Positions 50,437 through 59,050 of a stretch of DNA of 64,000 bases are shown piece by piece. The stretch comes from Methanomassiliicoccales archaeon LGM-RCC1. Lineage in GTDB: Archaea; Thermoplasmatota; Thermoplasmata; Methanomassiliicoccales; Methanomethylophilaceae. The stretch is from contig CP115555.1 of the NCBI GenBank assembly GCA_030168575.1, positions 806,001 through 870,000 of the forward strand. Reading direction: 5' to 3'. Both the position numbers and the translations under genes were made by a program. The notes beneath the pieces are model-generated. The model did no database searches, had not been told where the DNA came from, and worked only from the letters and a program-made list of their open reading frames with translations. Position 1 is the stretch's first letter. Each line of letters begins with the position of its first letter.

Positions 50437-50459
50437 ACCAAGCCAGCATATAGGCCCAC
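50437..50459 (-). repeat. Degenerate copy of the tRNA-Pro 5' end
   Basis: The 23 bases match 49318-49340 (5' acceptor strand and D arm of tRNA-Pro) at 20 positions. It has the same orientation as the intact tRNA and no remaining tRNA body, and lies upstream of the Fic gene. Confidence 0.6.
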
Positions 50460-50487
50460 ATATATCTTTGCAAGCCGATGAAAACCA

Positions 50488-51825
50488 TCAGTTCTCCCAA
50501 GGATACTTCGGGTCGAGGAGCTCCGTTAGCAGACCGGTTTCTATCGATGACATGGTCTGGAAGTGGTCGTAGATGACTTTTGTCGAAGGATCGACGTTCC
50601 TTCCTATTCCGGATACCGCTATCTCCTTCTCCAGGAACTCTGTGGCCTTCCTTATTGGCCTAGGGGCGGTCACATACCAGTGCCCATCCTTCTCATAGGG
50701 TTCTCCGTACAGGTTCCCTTTCCAGAACTCCTTGAAGTCCTCGGAGGCCTTCTTCACCTTCGCCGGCGGGCCGATGTGCTCTAAGGTCTCCGGCAATAGG
50801 TCGGTCTCCAGCTCGAACACCACCGTCATGCGGAGATCATCCAATCTGTGAACCGCATTCAGGACGTTGAATTCGAATTCGCCGAACTTCTTGATCAGGG
50901 CGTACTGCGTCCTCCAGAGCTGTGCCTGGAGGTTGTCTTCTACCACATCGGCGGGCCTATCGAACTGAACAGATGAGAGCCTGCTGCCGTGCTTGGAGCA
51001 GATCCATTCCAGCTCTTCAGGGGCCAGAGGCTCTCTCTTATTGGGGAAGAAGAACTTCTCGTCCGGATTTTCCAGGTATACCTTGGCAGCGGTTATGAAT
51101 AGGTCGAAGGTGTCCTCGTGAACTGCTGATGCGGCGTTCCTGTTCCTGTCCACGGGATCGTAGACCACCAGTGCGGACTTGAAATGCGGACCCTCCTTCT
51201 CGATGACGATAGTCTCGCCCTTCTTCCATTGGGTGGCGGCTTCTAGTACCTTCCTGAACGAACCGTACTTCACGATGAGGATCTCGCACATGTATCCTGA
51301 GAATCCCCTGGAGTCCTGCTCGGCTCCGTACGCGCCGATGCCCTTCATGAACTTCTTCAGCAGACGAACCTGATCCTTCTGATAATCGTCCAGATGGGAG
51401 TTGATGTACTCAGTGTGGAACGGGGTGCGGTCGACTGCGGTCTGTATGTGCTCCGTGGAAGCTAGATGGTAGCAGGGCACCATATCAACTTCCACGCCCT
51501 CGAAGAATCCTGTTGTGTAGGGGTGCTCGGAGTACACCAATTCGCCGTTTATGATGTCCTTCCCGGCTTGGAGGCCGATTTCGGTCATCTCCTCGCGGGG
51601 CATCTCCAGTGGGAAAAGCATGAAGAGGTCGAAATCCTGGTCCGTGAGGTAGCTTCCCTTGGCATAGGAGCCTGCCAGTCTCACGTCTACGTCCAGTCTC
51701 TTCTCTTCGAAGTACTTTCTGACTTTATCGAGCAGATGCGATGCTACACCGTTCAGGAAGTCCATCTCCTTCTGCGAGGGAACGATCTTCCCTAAAACCG
51801 ACAGCTCGACTAATTCTGCATCCAT
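50488..51825 (-). CDS. cca: Archaeal CCA-adding enzyme (class I)
   Basis: This 445-residue enzyme adds or repairs the CCA end of tRNA; the tRNA-Glu and tRNA-Pro genes in this window do not encode CCA. It has the nucleotidyltransferase signature RLAGSYAKGSYLTDQDFDLFM near residues 50-70 with the two catalytic Asp, a third Asp in VEVDMVPCYH, and the class I layout with KGIGAYGAEQDSRGFSGYMCEILI. Length is normal for archaea. It lies just outside the island on the right. Confidence 0.95.
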   Translation of the reverse strand: MDAELVELSVLGKIVPSQKEMDFLNGVASHLLDKVRKYFEEKRLDVDVRLAGSYAKGSYLTDQDFDLFMLFPLEMPREEMTEIGLQAGKDIINGELVYSEHPYTTGFFEGVEVDMVPCYHLASTEHIQTAVDRTPFHTEYINSHLDDYQKDQVRLLKKFMKGIGAYGAEQDSRGFSGYMCEILIVKYGSFRKVLEAATQWKKGETIVIEKEGPHFKSALVVYDPVDRNRNAASAVHEDTFDLFITAAKVYLENPDEKFFFPNKREPLAPEELEWICSKHGSRLSSVQFDRPADVVEDNLQAQLWRTQYALIKKFGEFEFNVLNAVHRLDDLRMTVVFELETDLLPETLEHIGPPAKVKKASEDFKEFWKGNLYGEPYEKDGHWYVTAPRPIRKATEFLEKEIAVSGIGRNVDPSTKVIYDHFQTMSSIETGLLTELLDPKYPWEN

Positions 51826-51925
51826 GAAGGTCGCCTGATAGGATGGATATTGATGATCGATATGATAAAAATGTGCGCCTGATTGTTCACAAAAGGAAGG
51901 GGTTTGGTAAGAGGTTTCGGATGGA

Positions 51926-52933
51926 TCAGAATTCCCTTCTGACGAATCTTATCCAGGCTACGAAGTATCCTGCGATTCCCCATACTAGCAGTACGAGGAA
52001 TTCCTTGAGAAGATCAGGATTTTCCATTGGAGCCAAAAGGGCCGAACCACTCATCATTTTCAAGACGAATATCATTCCGTAAAGGTTCTGAGAGTAGGAT
52101 GTATTAAGATACTCCAACAAGGGAGCAAAAGCCGCTTGGCTTTCTGGATCTAATGTCTGGTAGTAGTCCATAAAGGCCTGTACTGCTATCTGTACATCTT
52201 GGTCAGTGAACCCTTCCAGAATAGCGATTGCTTGACCTATAACATCACCGAACTGGTCCAGCGTCTCGTTGTATCTGTCCACGTACTCGGGGATACAGGT
52301 GTAGATGGTCTCTCCGGCTTGGTCGATCATGTACCAACTCTCGCCATCGTTGGCCTCCACCATCGTGGACACGATGGGGAAGATGACCAGCATCAGCAGG
52401 ATCGAGATGACGGTACAAACGCTGCTCTTTTTGAGGAAGGCACTGATGACGAACGCGACCCCGGATGTTGCGAAGGCATACATTACGGCGAAACCGAAGG
52501 AAGTCAGGAAGTTCAGGGACATTCCGTCGATCTTGAGGAAACCGATGGTGGCCACCAGGATGTAGTAGACTAGGATGATCAGAGCTTCGACGATCGTGCA
52601 GGCCAGGATCTTTCCGATGAGTATGGATGTGCGCCTGACCGGTCTGGTGAAGAGGATCAGTGCGGTCCTCTCCTCGAATTCGGACACCAATGCGATGGAC
52701 GACAGGAGTGCGACTATGAGTACGATGACCATCGGGAAGGTGCTGAGATATGCTTCAGTCAGAGCCCCTATGCTGTCCAGATTGTCCCAGCTATCCATGA
52801 CGAACTGCAGTCCGGTGATCAGCAGGAACACCAGGAAGACTATCACAACGCTGACGAGGAACTTCCTTCCGCGGGCGCACTTGATGATCTCGTTCTTCGC
52901 GACGACTCCGATCTGAGAAATGTCGTTGGCCAT
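51926..52933 (-). CDS. ABC-2 type transporter permease
   Basis: The 335-residue protein has one N-terminal helix (FLVSVVIVFLVFLLITGLQFV), a group of four to five helices from about residue 80 to 200, a large outer loop (about 210-300) and a last helix before the C-terminus, the topology of ABC-2 exporters. It begins with QIGVVAKNEIIKCARGRKFL, a typical amphipathic interface segment. It pairs with the ATPase gene one base upstream. Substrate not known. Confidence 0.87.
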   Translation of the reverse strand: MANDISQIGVVAKNEIIKCARGRKFLVSVVIVFLVFLLITGLQFVMDSWDNLDSIGALTEAYLSTFPMVIVLIVALLSSIALVSEFEERTALILFTRPVRRTSILIGKILACTIVEALIILVYYILVATIGFLKIDGMSLNFLTSFGFAVMYAFATSGVAFVISAFLKKSSVCTVISILLMLVIFPIVSTMVEANDGESWYMIDQAGETIYTCIPEYVDRYNETLDQFGDVIGQAIAILEGFTDQDVQIAVQAFMDYYQTLDPESQAAFAPLLEYLNTSYSQNLYGMIFVLKMMSGSALLAPMENPDLLKEFLVLLVWGIAGYFVAWIRFVRREF

Positions 52934-52934
52934 T

Positions 52935-53873
52935 TTACCTCGACTCCTTGATGAGGTCCAGATAGGTTTCCTCCAGTGCGTTCTCCTCGGTCAGTCCGTA
53001 CACGTTCAGGTTCATCTCGCTGAGGTCCTTGTACAACCTGGACCTGAGCGACACTTCGGAACCGATGTTTATCACTATGTCGTTGCCCAGACGCTCCGCG
53101 GATATGACGTAGTCCAGCGAATCGATCTGTGCGATGTCGTCGTCGGAAGGTATGCCGTCGATCCTCGCTATGAGGCTCCTGGTCCCGCCGTTGGACTCGA
53201 ATGCCGATATATCATCGTCCCTCAGCAGCGTGCCGTGGTTGATGAAAGCGATCCTGTCGCAGAGGTCCTGGACCTCCGGCAGTATGTGCGAGCTCATGAC
53301 GATGGTCAGGTCCTTGGATTCGTTCCTGAGGTTCTTCAGGACCTCCCTGATCTCCGCCATTCCCCTGGGATCGAGTCCGGATGTGGGCTCGTCCAGGATG
53401 ATTATTCTTGGATCGTTCAGCAGGGCCTGGCCCAGGGCGATCCTCTGCCTCATTCCCTTTGAGAATGTTCCGAGCCTCTTGTCCTGCCAGTCTGTCATCT
53501 TCACTTTCTCCAGGATCTCCTGCGTCTCTGCTGCGATCTGCTCCCTCCTCATCCCGATGAGCTCCCCCACGTACCTGAAGGTCTCCCTCGGTGTGAGGTA
53601 AGGGTAGAACTCAGGTGTCTCAATGACCGTACCCACGTCCGTCAGTGCCCCTTTGGGGTTCTTCGTGACATCGATACCGTTGAGGTAGGCCTCCCCGGAT
53701 GTGGCGTTGATGAGATGGGTGAGGATCTTCAGCGTGGTGCTCTTACCTGCGCCGTTCGGCCCCAGGAGCCCGGTGAAGCTGTTCTTCTTGATCGTGAGGT
53801 TCAGGTCGTTCACGGCGGTGAACTTGCCGTACTCCTTCCTGAGGTCCACGATCTCTATGGGGTTCTCTCTCAT
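52935..53873 (-). CDS. ABC transporter ATP-binding protein (ABC-2 exporter partner)
   Basis: The 312-residue ATPase has Walker A GLLGPNGAGKSTTLKIL near residue 42, signature FSKGMRQRIALGQALL near residue 138, Walker B IIILDEPTSGLD, and switch His MSSHILPEV, plus a C-terminal extension of about 85 residues (from IARIDGIPSDDDIA) as in CcmA-type exporters. ATG 53873 (MRENPIEIVDL) is chosen over 53957. The permease gene starts one base after its stop. Confidence 0.93.
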   Translation of the reverse strand: MRENPIEIVDLRKEYGKFTAVNDLNLTIKKNSFTGLLGPNGAGKSTTLKILTHLINATSGEAYLNGIDVTKNPKGALTDVGTVIETPEFYPYLTPRETFRYVGELIGMRREQIAAETQEILEKVKMTDWQDKRLGTFSKGMRQRIALGQALLNDPRIIILDEPTSGLDPRGMAEIREVLKNLRNESKDLTIVMSSHILPEVQDLCDRIAFINHGTLLRDDDISAFESNGGTRSLIARIDGIPSDDDIAQIDSLDYVISAERLGNDIVINIGSEVSLRSRLYKDLSEMNLNVYGLTEENALEETYLDLIKESR

Positions 53874-54037
53874 GTCGATCACTCTCAAATGGTAGTAGCA
53901 CAGCCGCTCTGTTATTAAAAATTGGTCAGAAAAGCACCGCGAAAAACGTCTTTTCATTGCGACTATCCGCCCTCCAAAACGCCTGTGCTCAGATACTTTA
54001 TTATGGGCTAGGGCGATGCCCCGAACAGGTTATTATC

Positions 54038-55054
54038 ATGGCGAAGATCAGGGTCGGAGTCAACGGATACGGTACCATCGGAAAGAGGGTGGCATCGGCA
54101 GTCGCATTGCAGGACGATATGGAATTGGTCGGTGTCACTAAGACACGTCCTTCCTTCGAGGCCAAGGCGGCCGTAGAGAAGGGATTCAACCTCTACGTTC
54201 CTGCTGACAGCGTGCAGGCGTTCAAGGATGCCGGCATCAAGGTCAATGGAACTATCGATGATATGCTCAAGAGCGTCGACATCGTCGTGGACTGCACTCC
54301 CGGTAACGTCGGAGAGGAGTACAAGGCCAAGTATCAGGCCGCAGGCGTCAAGGCCATCTTCCAGGGTGGAGAGGACCACGCCCTCACAGGACTGTCCTTC
54401 AACTCGACCGCCAACTACTCCGAGTCATGGGGAGCCCAGCTGTCCCGTGTCGTATCGTGCAACACAACCGGTCTCCTGAGGACCCTGAATCCGCTCGACA
54501 AGAAGCTCAAGATCAAGAACGCGTTCGTCACCATCGTCAGGCGTGCCGCCGATCCCGGCGACTCCAAGACCGGACCGGTCAACGCGCTGGAGCCTTCTGT
54601 TAAGCTCCCGACCCACCACGGACCCGATGTGCAGAGCATCATGCCCTGGCTGAACATCAACACAATGGCTGTCAAGGCATCCACGACCCTGATGCACATA
54701 CAGACAGTAGTAGTCCAGCTCGAGCAGGAGACCACCACCGAGAACGTCCTGGAGATCTTCAGGAGCGCACCCCGTGTCAGGCTGGTCAAGAGCAAGGACG
54801 GAATCAAATCCACAGCGAACGTCATGGAACTGGCCAGGGAGCTCGGCCGCGACAGGTCCGACATGTACGAGATCGTCGTTTGGGAGGACGGAGTTAAGGT
54901 AGTCGGCAACACACTGTACTACTATCAGGCCGTCCACCAGGAGTCCGATGTGATCCCGGAGAATATAGACTGCATCAGGTCCATGTGCAAGCTCGAGCAG
55001 GACGGGGCCGCATCCCAGGCCAAGACGAACAAGTCCATGGGAATCCCTCAGTGA
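54038..55054 (+). CDS. gap: Archaeal type II glyceraldehyde-3-phosphate dehydrogenase
   Basis: The 338-residue enzyme oxidises glyceraldehyde-3-phosphate in the phosphorylating route or reverses it in gluconeogenesis. Features are the nucleotide-binding VGVNGYGTIGKRVA at residues 5-18 and the catalytic Cys in RVVSCNTTGLLRTL near residue 141, with the archaeal-specific HHGPDVQ near residue 190. It is followed at 11 bases by pgk, so the two consecutive glycolytic steps share an operon. Confidence 0.96.
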   Translation: MAKIRVGVNGYGTIGKRVASAVALQDDMELVGVTKTRPSFEAKAAVEKGFNLYVPADSVQAFKDAGIKVNGTIDDMLKSVDIVVDCTPGNVGEEYKAKYQAAGVKAIFQGGEDHALTGLSFNSTANYSESWGAQLSRVVSCNTTGLLRTLNPLDKKLKIKNAFVTIVRRAADPGDSKTGPVNALEPSVKLPTHHGPDVQSIMPWLNINTMAVKASTTLMHIQTVVVQLEQETTTENVLEIFRSAPRVRLVKSKDGIKSTANVMELARELGRDRSDMYEIVVWEDGVKVVGNTLYYYQAVHQESDVIPENIDCIRSMCKLEQDGAASQAKTNKSMGIPQ

Positions 55055-55064
55055 AGGTCTGAAG

Positions 55065-56312
55065 ATGCAGAAGGACTTCAACACCCTCGAGGACTTCAAC
55101 TACAGGGATAAGACCGTCCTCCTCAGGGTGGATATCAACTGTCCCCTTGACAAGCAGACCCTCCAGATCGTCAACGATTCGAGGATCAGGAGAGTGGTCC
55201 CCACCATCAGGGAGCTGATGGGAAAGAAGGCCAAGCTGGTCATCCTGGCGCATCAGAGCAGGAAGGACAAGTGGGACTTCATCAACCTGGAGCAGCACGC
55301 AGAGCATCTCGCAAAGCACCTCAACGCTCCCGTCCAGTACGTCGACGATGTCCTGGGGGACAAGGCGATGGAGGCCATCAGGAACCTCAAGCCCGGACAG
55401 GCGCTGCTCCTCGGGAACGTCAGGGCCATCGACAGCGAGACCGCCAAAGGCGATATGATGGCGCATTCCGAGGGAGAGATAGTCCAGAAGCTCGCCCCAG
55501 TTATCGATTACTACGTCTGCGACGCGTTCGGGGCATCCCACAGGTCGCAGTGCTCACTGGTCGGATTCTCCGCCAAGGTGCCCTCTGCATCCGGAAGGCT
55601 CATGGCCAAGGAGATGTCCGCCCTGAAGGCCATCTTCGAGAACCCCCGCAGGCCCTCCGTGTTCATACTGGGAGGGGCAAAGTTCGGTGATGTCTCGATC
55701 ATGATCGACCGCGTCCTGGGCAACAACACAGCCGACACCGTCATCCTCACAGGACTGGCAGGCAACGCTTTCCTGCTGGCCAGGGGAATCGACATCGGAG
55801 AGGCCAGCTCGCAGATCCTGTCTGAGGAGCTCACGGAGGAGAACCTCCAGGCAGCAAAGGATGTCATGTCCAAGTACGGACAGAGGATCCTGCTTCCCGT
55901 CGATGTGGCGGTGGAGAGGGACGGCAAGCGCGTCTCCGTCAACATCGGAGACCTGCCCACAAAGGAGCCCGCATTGGATATCGGAGACGCATCCGCTGAG
56001 AAGTTCGCAAAGGTCATCCAGTCATCCAGGACCAGCTTCATGTCCGGTCCTGCAGGGATGATAGAGAAGCCCGATTTCGCCATAGGCACCAGGGTCCTCA
56101 TGACCGCTATGGTCGACAGCGGAGGTCAGTCAGTGATTGGCGGAGGACACACCGGCGGAGCCGCTGAGAAGTTCGATCTCGCGGACAGGTTCTCCTACGT
56201 CAGCACCGGAGGCGGAGCGCTGGAGACCTTCCTTCTGGGAGAGCCGCTGCCAGTCATCGAGGCGCTGAAGTACTCCAAGAACAAGTTCGGTGCCGAAGCC
56301 CAAAAGCTTTAA
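55065..56312 (+). CDS. pgk: Phosphoglycerate kinase
   Basis: The 415-residue enzyme interconverts 1,3-bisphosphoglycerate and 3-phosphoglycerate. It has the N-terminal substrate motif VLLRVDINCPLD near residue 20, basic-patch residues in HQSRKDKW, the VCDAFGASHRSQCS segment, FILGGAKFGD near residue 205, and the C-terminal SVIGGGHTGGAAEKF ATP site. Length is normal. Operon with gap. Confidence 0.96.
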   Translation: MQKDFNTLEDFNYRDKTVLLRVDINCPLDKQTLQIVNDSRIRRVVPTIRELMGKKAKLVILAHQSRKDKWDFINLEQHAEHLAKHLNAPVQYVDDVLGDKAMEAIRNLKPGQALLLGNVRAIDSETAKGDMMAHSEGEIVQKLAPVIDYYVCDAFGASHRSQCSLVGFSAKVPSASGRLMAKEMSALKAIFENPRRPSVFILGGAKFGDVSIMIDRVLGNNTADTVILTGLAGNAFLLARGIDIGEASSQILSEELTEENLQAAKDVMSKYGQRILLPVDVAVERDGKRVSVNIGDLPTKEPALDIGDASAEKFAKVIQSSRTSFMSGPAGMIEKPDFAIGTRVLMTAMVDSGGQSVIGGGHTGGAAEKFDLADRFSYVSTGGGALETFLLGEPLPVIEALKYSKNKFGAEAQKL

Positions 56313-56337
56313 GTGTAGAACTAAGGATGCGGTTGCG

Positions 56338-56715
56338 ATGGCTAAAAAGAAGAGGCGCATATTGGAAGAACCCGAGGAAGAGTACGAGTTCACGCCGACC
56401 GAGTTCAACGAGAGGGAGTTCATCCTCAAAGAGATCTACATCTCCAAGATATTCGCTGTCTCCATGGTTCTCGCAGTAGTCATCGGAATCATCGATGCGA
56501 TCCTCATCAAGACCTGGCCGATGGAGAGCGGAGGATACTACCTCATGTCCATCCCCGCAACGATCCTGGCCTTCTTCGGAATCTTCCTGACCAAGAAGAT
56601 CTCGTCGGTCCTCGGACTCCACCCGGAGCTCATAGAGGTCAAGTCGCTGGCGGGAACGTACCTCATGTACCTCGCCATGGCTCTTGGTATCTGCATCGTC
56701 GGAGTCCAGTTCTGA
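56338..56715 (+). CDS. Membrane protein with three helices, unknown
   Basis: The 125-residue product has a charged N-terminus (AKKKRRILEEPEEEYEF) and three hydrophobic helices near residues 35-55, 68-88 and 102-122. Family not recognised. It lies 25 bases after pgk, possibly in the same transcript, and starts at ATG 56338 (a GTG at 56290 overlaps pgk). Confidence 0.65.
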   Translation: MAKKKRRILEEPEEEYEFTPTEFNEREFILKEIYISKIFAVSMVLAVVIGIIDAILIKTWPMESGGYYLMSIPATILAFFGIFLTKKISSVLGLHPELIEVKSLAGTYLMYLAMALGICIVGVQF

Positions 56716-56743
56716 GACTCCGTTGATCAAACGATTTCAAAAA

Positions 56744-57289
56744 TCACTTCTTAAATTCTTCTATCAGAAGCTTGACTGCATTGCCACGGTGAGACATGGT
56801 GTTCTTCTCGTCGATTGGTATCTCCGAGAACGTGAGCTTCCCGTCAGGGGAGAATATGGGGTCGAATCCGAAACCCCCGTCGCCCTGCTCCGACTGGGTG
56901 ATGACTCCGCGGCACTTGCCCATGACGATGATGCGCCTTCCGTCGATGTCGCATCCGATGCAGCACCTGAACTCTGCGCCACGGTCCTCGACACCTTCCA
57001 TGAGCTTCAGTATCCCTTTGTTGCCGATGGTCTTCTGGGCGTAGGCCGACCACACGCCGGGGAATCCTTTCAACGCATCCACGAACAATCCAGAATCATC
57101 GATGATGAAGTTCCTGACGCCTTGACGGATGATCTCATCCATCCCTTTGTTGACGACCTCCTCCAGATCGCTTGTCTGGACCTCGTCGTAGGGCAGTCTG
57201 TAGTGCTCCATCTCGATCCCCAGGGAATCGAACGCTTTCTGGTATTCGGCAACCTTTCCGGGATTCGACGTGATGACTTTGAGCTTCAT
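56744..57289 (-). CDS. rdgB: XTP/dITP diphosphatase (RdgB/HAM1)
   Basis: The 181-residue house-cleaning enzyme removes deaminated purine nucleotides. It begins KLKVITSNPGKVAEYQKAF, has FIIDDSGLFVDALKGFPGVWSAY near residues 63-85 with catalytic acids, then GDGGFGFDPIFSPDG and the terminal MSHRGNAVKLL. It overlaps bud32 by four bases, the frequent euryarchaeal pairing. Confidence 0.96.
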   Translation of the reverse strand: MKLKVITSNPGKVAEYQKAFDSLGIEMEHYRLPYDEVQTSDLEEVVNKGMDEIIRQGVRNFIIDDSGLFVDALKGFPGVWSAYAQKTIGNKGILKLMEGVEDRGAEFRCCIGCDIDGRRIIVMGKCRGVITQSEQGDGGFGFDPIFSPDGKLTFSEIPIDEKNTMSHRGNAVKLLIEEFKK

Positions 57290-57903
57290 GTGTACCTGCC
57301 CCTGTTCTTGATGTCGGCGAGCTTCCTCTTCACTGCCTTGGGATCGGAGATGTTGGAGTAGTATGTGTCCATGAGCTTTTCGAAGGATGATTCCAGGCCC
57401 ACATGGGCTGAGCTGAAGGCCCTCTCCAGCAACCTGAGGTCCACTCCGATGTCCTCGAGCTCCGCGTTGGCGCAGCCCATGGAGAAATCGATCAGGCATA
57501 CCTCTCCGTTCTCTAGGATCATGTTGGATGTGGTGAGGTCACCGTGGCAGATCTTCGCAGAATGTATCTTGGCCACAGCCAGCCCTATCTTCTCGCAGAT
57601 CTCGTCCGCCTTTTCAGGGTTGGAATCCAGGAAATCCTTCACCGATTCACCCTCGATGAACTCCATGGTCAGTTCGGCCTTGGAGAGGTCGATGTCGTAG
57701 ATGCAAGGCGTTCTGACTCCAGCTTCCCTTGCATCGCGCATGATCCTTGCCTCGTTGCGGGTCCTGGAGTTGCGGATGCTGGAATCGATCTCCGGGAGCC
57801 TGTAGGATTTCTCCGGCCTCGTCTTTATCAAAGCCTTCCTTCCCAGGAACTCACCCATCGAAACTGTGGCCTCTGCACCTTGGATCATGCTGTTTTTGAC
57901 CAT
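57286..57903 (-). CDS. bud32: KEOPS subunit Bud32 protein kinase
   Basis: Bud32 is the small kinase/ATPase of the KEOPS complex, which makes N6-threonylcarbamoyladenosine in tRNA with Kae1. The 205-residue protein has the shortened kinase fold with RNSRTRNEARIMRDAREAGV near residue 45, the catalytic loop ICHGDLTTSNMIL near residue 130 and LIDFSMG as the metal site. In some archaea Kae1 and Bud32 are fused, but here Bud32 is alone. ATG 57936 is in frame, but the TTTATATC box near 57950 supports initiation close to ATG 57903. Confidence 0.95.
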   Translation of the reverse strand: MVKNSMIQGAEATVSMGEFLGRKALIKTRPEKSYRLPEIDSSIRNSRTRNEARIMRDAREAGVRTPCIYDIDLSKAELTMEFIEGESVKDFLDSNPEKADEICEKIGLAVAKIHSAKICHGDLTTSNMILENGEVCLIDFSMGCANAELEDIGVDLRLLERAFSSAHVGLESSFEKLMDTYYSNISDPKAVKRKLADIKNRGRYT

Positions 57904-57954
57904 TCCATCACAAGTCTTAATTTTATGGAGTCTCATTCCGTTTCGGGGATATAA

Positions 57955-58632
57955 ATGAAGTACACAATAACAGGAGACAACCTCCAGTTCGTGAATGTAG
58001 AACTCAGTCCCGGAGAGGAGTTGAGCTCCGTTGCTGGAGCAATGGCCTACATGACAGGAAACATGAGAATGGAAGCCGTCATGGAAGGAGGTCTGTTCTC
58101 CGGTATCAAGCGCTCGCTCGCGGGATCGTCACTGTTCCTCGTCAAATACAGGCCCGAGAACGGAACCGGAGTCGTAGGACTCGGCGGACAGGTTCCCGGA
58201 AAGATCCTGGATGTGGACGTCGGCAAGGGAGCATGGATCGTCCAGAAGACTGGATACCTGGGATCCCAGCCCACGGTCAAACTGGACATGGCTTTCCAGA
58301 AGAAGATTGGATCGATATTCTTCGGAGGAGAGGGACTGATCCTCCAGAAACTCTCTGGATCCGGAATGGCATTCATCGGTGCATGCGGTGACCTGAACGT
58401 CGTCGAGCTGAAGCCCGGCGAGCAGTACAAGGTATCCACATCGAACGCAGTGGCATGGGAGGATACCGTACAGTATGATATCTCTGCAGCAGGAGGAATC
58501 AAGACATCTCTGTTCGGAGGAGAGGGACTGTTCGTCACCACCCTCACCGGACCTGGAAAAATCGTCATCCAGTCGATGACCCTCGGAGATCTCGCTAACG
58601 CACTGATCCCTTACTTGCCCAACAACAGCTGA
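57955..58632 (+). CDS. AIM24/TIGR00266-family protein
   Basis: The 225-residue protein begins MKYTITGDNLQFVNVELSPGEEL and repeats beta-strand units typical of the AIM24 family, with SLAGSSLFLVKYRPENGTG, FQKKIGSIFFGGEGLILQKLSGSG and SLFGGEGLFVTTLTGPG. The family forms a beta-helix-like barrel and is found near membrane-stress genes, without enzyme activity known. It is the first gene of the cluster with the small membrane protein. A TAATTTTAT box lies about 30 bases upstream. The bud32 gene is divergent. Confidence 0.92.
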   Translation: MKYTITGDNLQFVNVELSPGEELSSVAGAMAYMTGNMRMEAVMEGGLFSGIKRSLAGSSLFLVKYRPENGTGVVGLGGQVPGKILDVDVGKGAWIVQKTGYLGSQPTVKLDMAFQKKIGSIFFGGEGLILQKLSGSGMAFIGACGDLNVVELKPGEQYKVSTSNAVAWEDTVQYDISAAGGIKTSLFGGEGLFVTTLTGPGKIVIQSMTLGDLANALIPYLPNNS

Positions 58633-58642
58633 GGTGATTGAA

Positions 58643-58963
58643 ATGGCAGACAATGAAGTTCGCAACATGAAGAAGACAGGCACCGGAAAGTCCGCAATCG
58701 GACTCGTCCTCGTCGGTATCGGAATCGTAGCGCTTATCGGACTGATCATATGGTTCCTCACGGTCCCTGGAGTCCTGGAGTCGCTCCTTTTCATCGCACT
58801 CGCGATCGTGGTGATCGTGGCGATCATCGCCGGTATCATCTGCATCATCGCACTCCCGATGTACGCCTACAAGGGCGAGCAGTACCAGGAAGGCGTTGAG
58901 TATAGTCTCAGCGATGTCAAGCCCGTCAAGGAATCCTCTTCCGAGGACAACGACGACGAGTGA
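58643..58963 (+). CDS. Two-helix membrane protein in the AIM24-SPFH cluster
   Basis: The 106-residue product has a basic N-terminus, two long hydrophobic helices (SAIGLVLVGIGIVALIGLII and LLFIALAIVVIVAIIAGIIC) and an acidic tail (ESSSEDNDDE). GTG 58634 is in frame, but the GAGGTG there more likely serves as Shine-Dalgarno site for ATG 58643. It follows the AIM24 gene by 10 bases and is followed by a terminator. Family not recognised. Confidence 0.72.
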   Translation: MADNEVRNMKKTGTGKSAIGLVLVGIGIVALIGLIIWFLTVPGVLESLLFIALAIVVIVAIIAGIICIIALPMYAYKGEQYQEGVEYSLSDVKPVKESSSEDNDDE

Positions 58964-58979
58964 GCCTTCACAGAAAACA

Positions 58980-58994
58980 GGGGGCTAGTCCCCC
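58980..58994 (+). terminator. Terminator after the AIM24 operon
   Basis: GGGGG CTAGT CCCCC forms a 5-bp GC stem, followed by TTCTTCCTTCATTCCATTTTTAT. Confidence 0.65.
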
Positions 58995-59050
58995 TTCTTC
59001 CTTCATTCCATTTTTATCGTTCCTATGCGTTCATCAATTGCTGAAAGGTG

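Noticed and set aside
44986-50467. Integrase, transposase or insertion-sequence genes in the island
   Set aside because: None of the frames carries a tyrosine recombinase R-H-R-Y pattern or DDE transposase motifs; the zinc-ribbon protein at 45030 is too small and lacks them.
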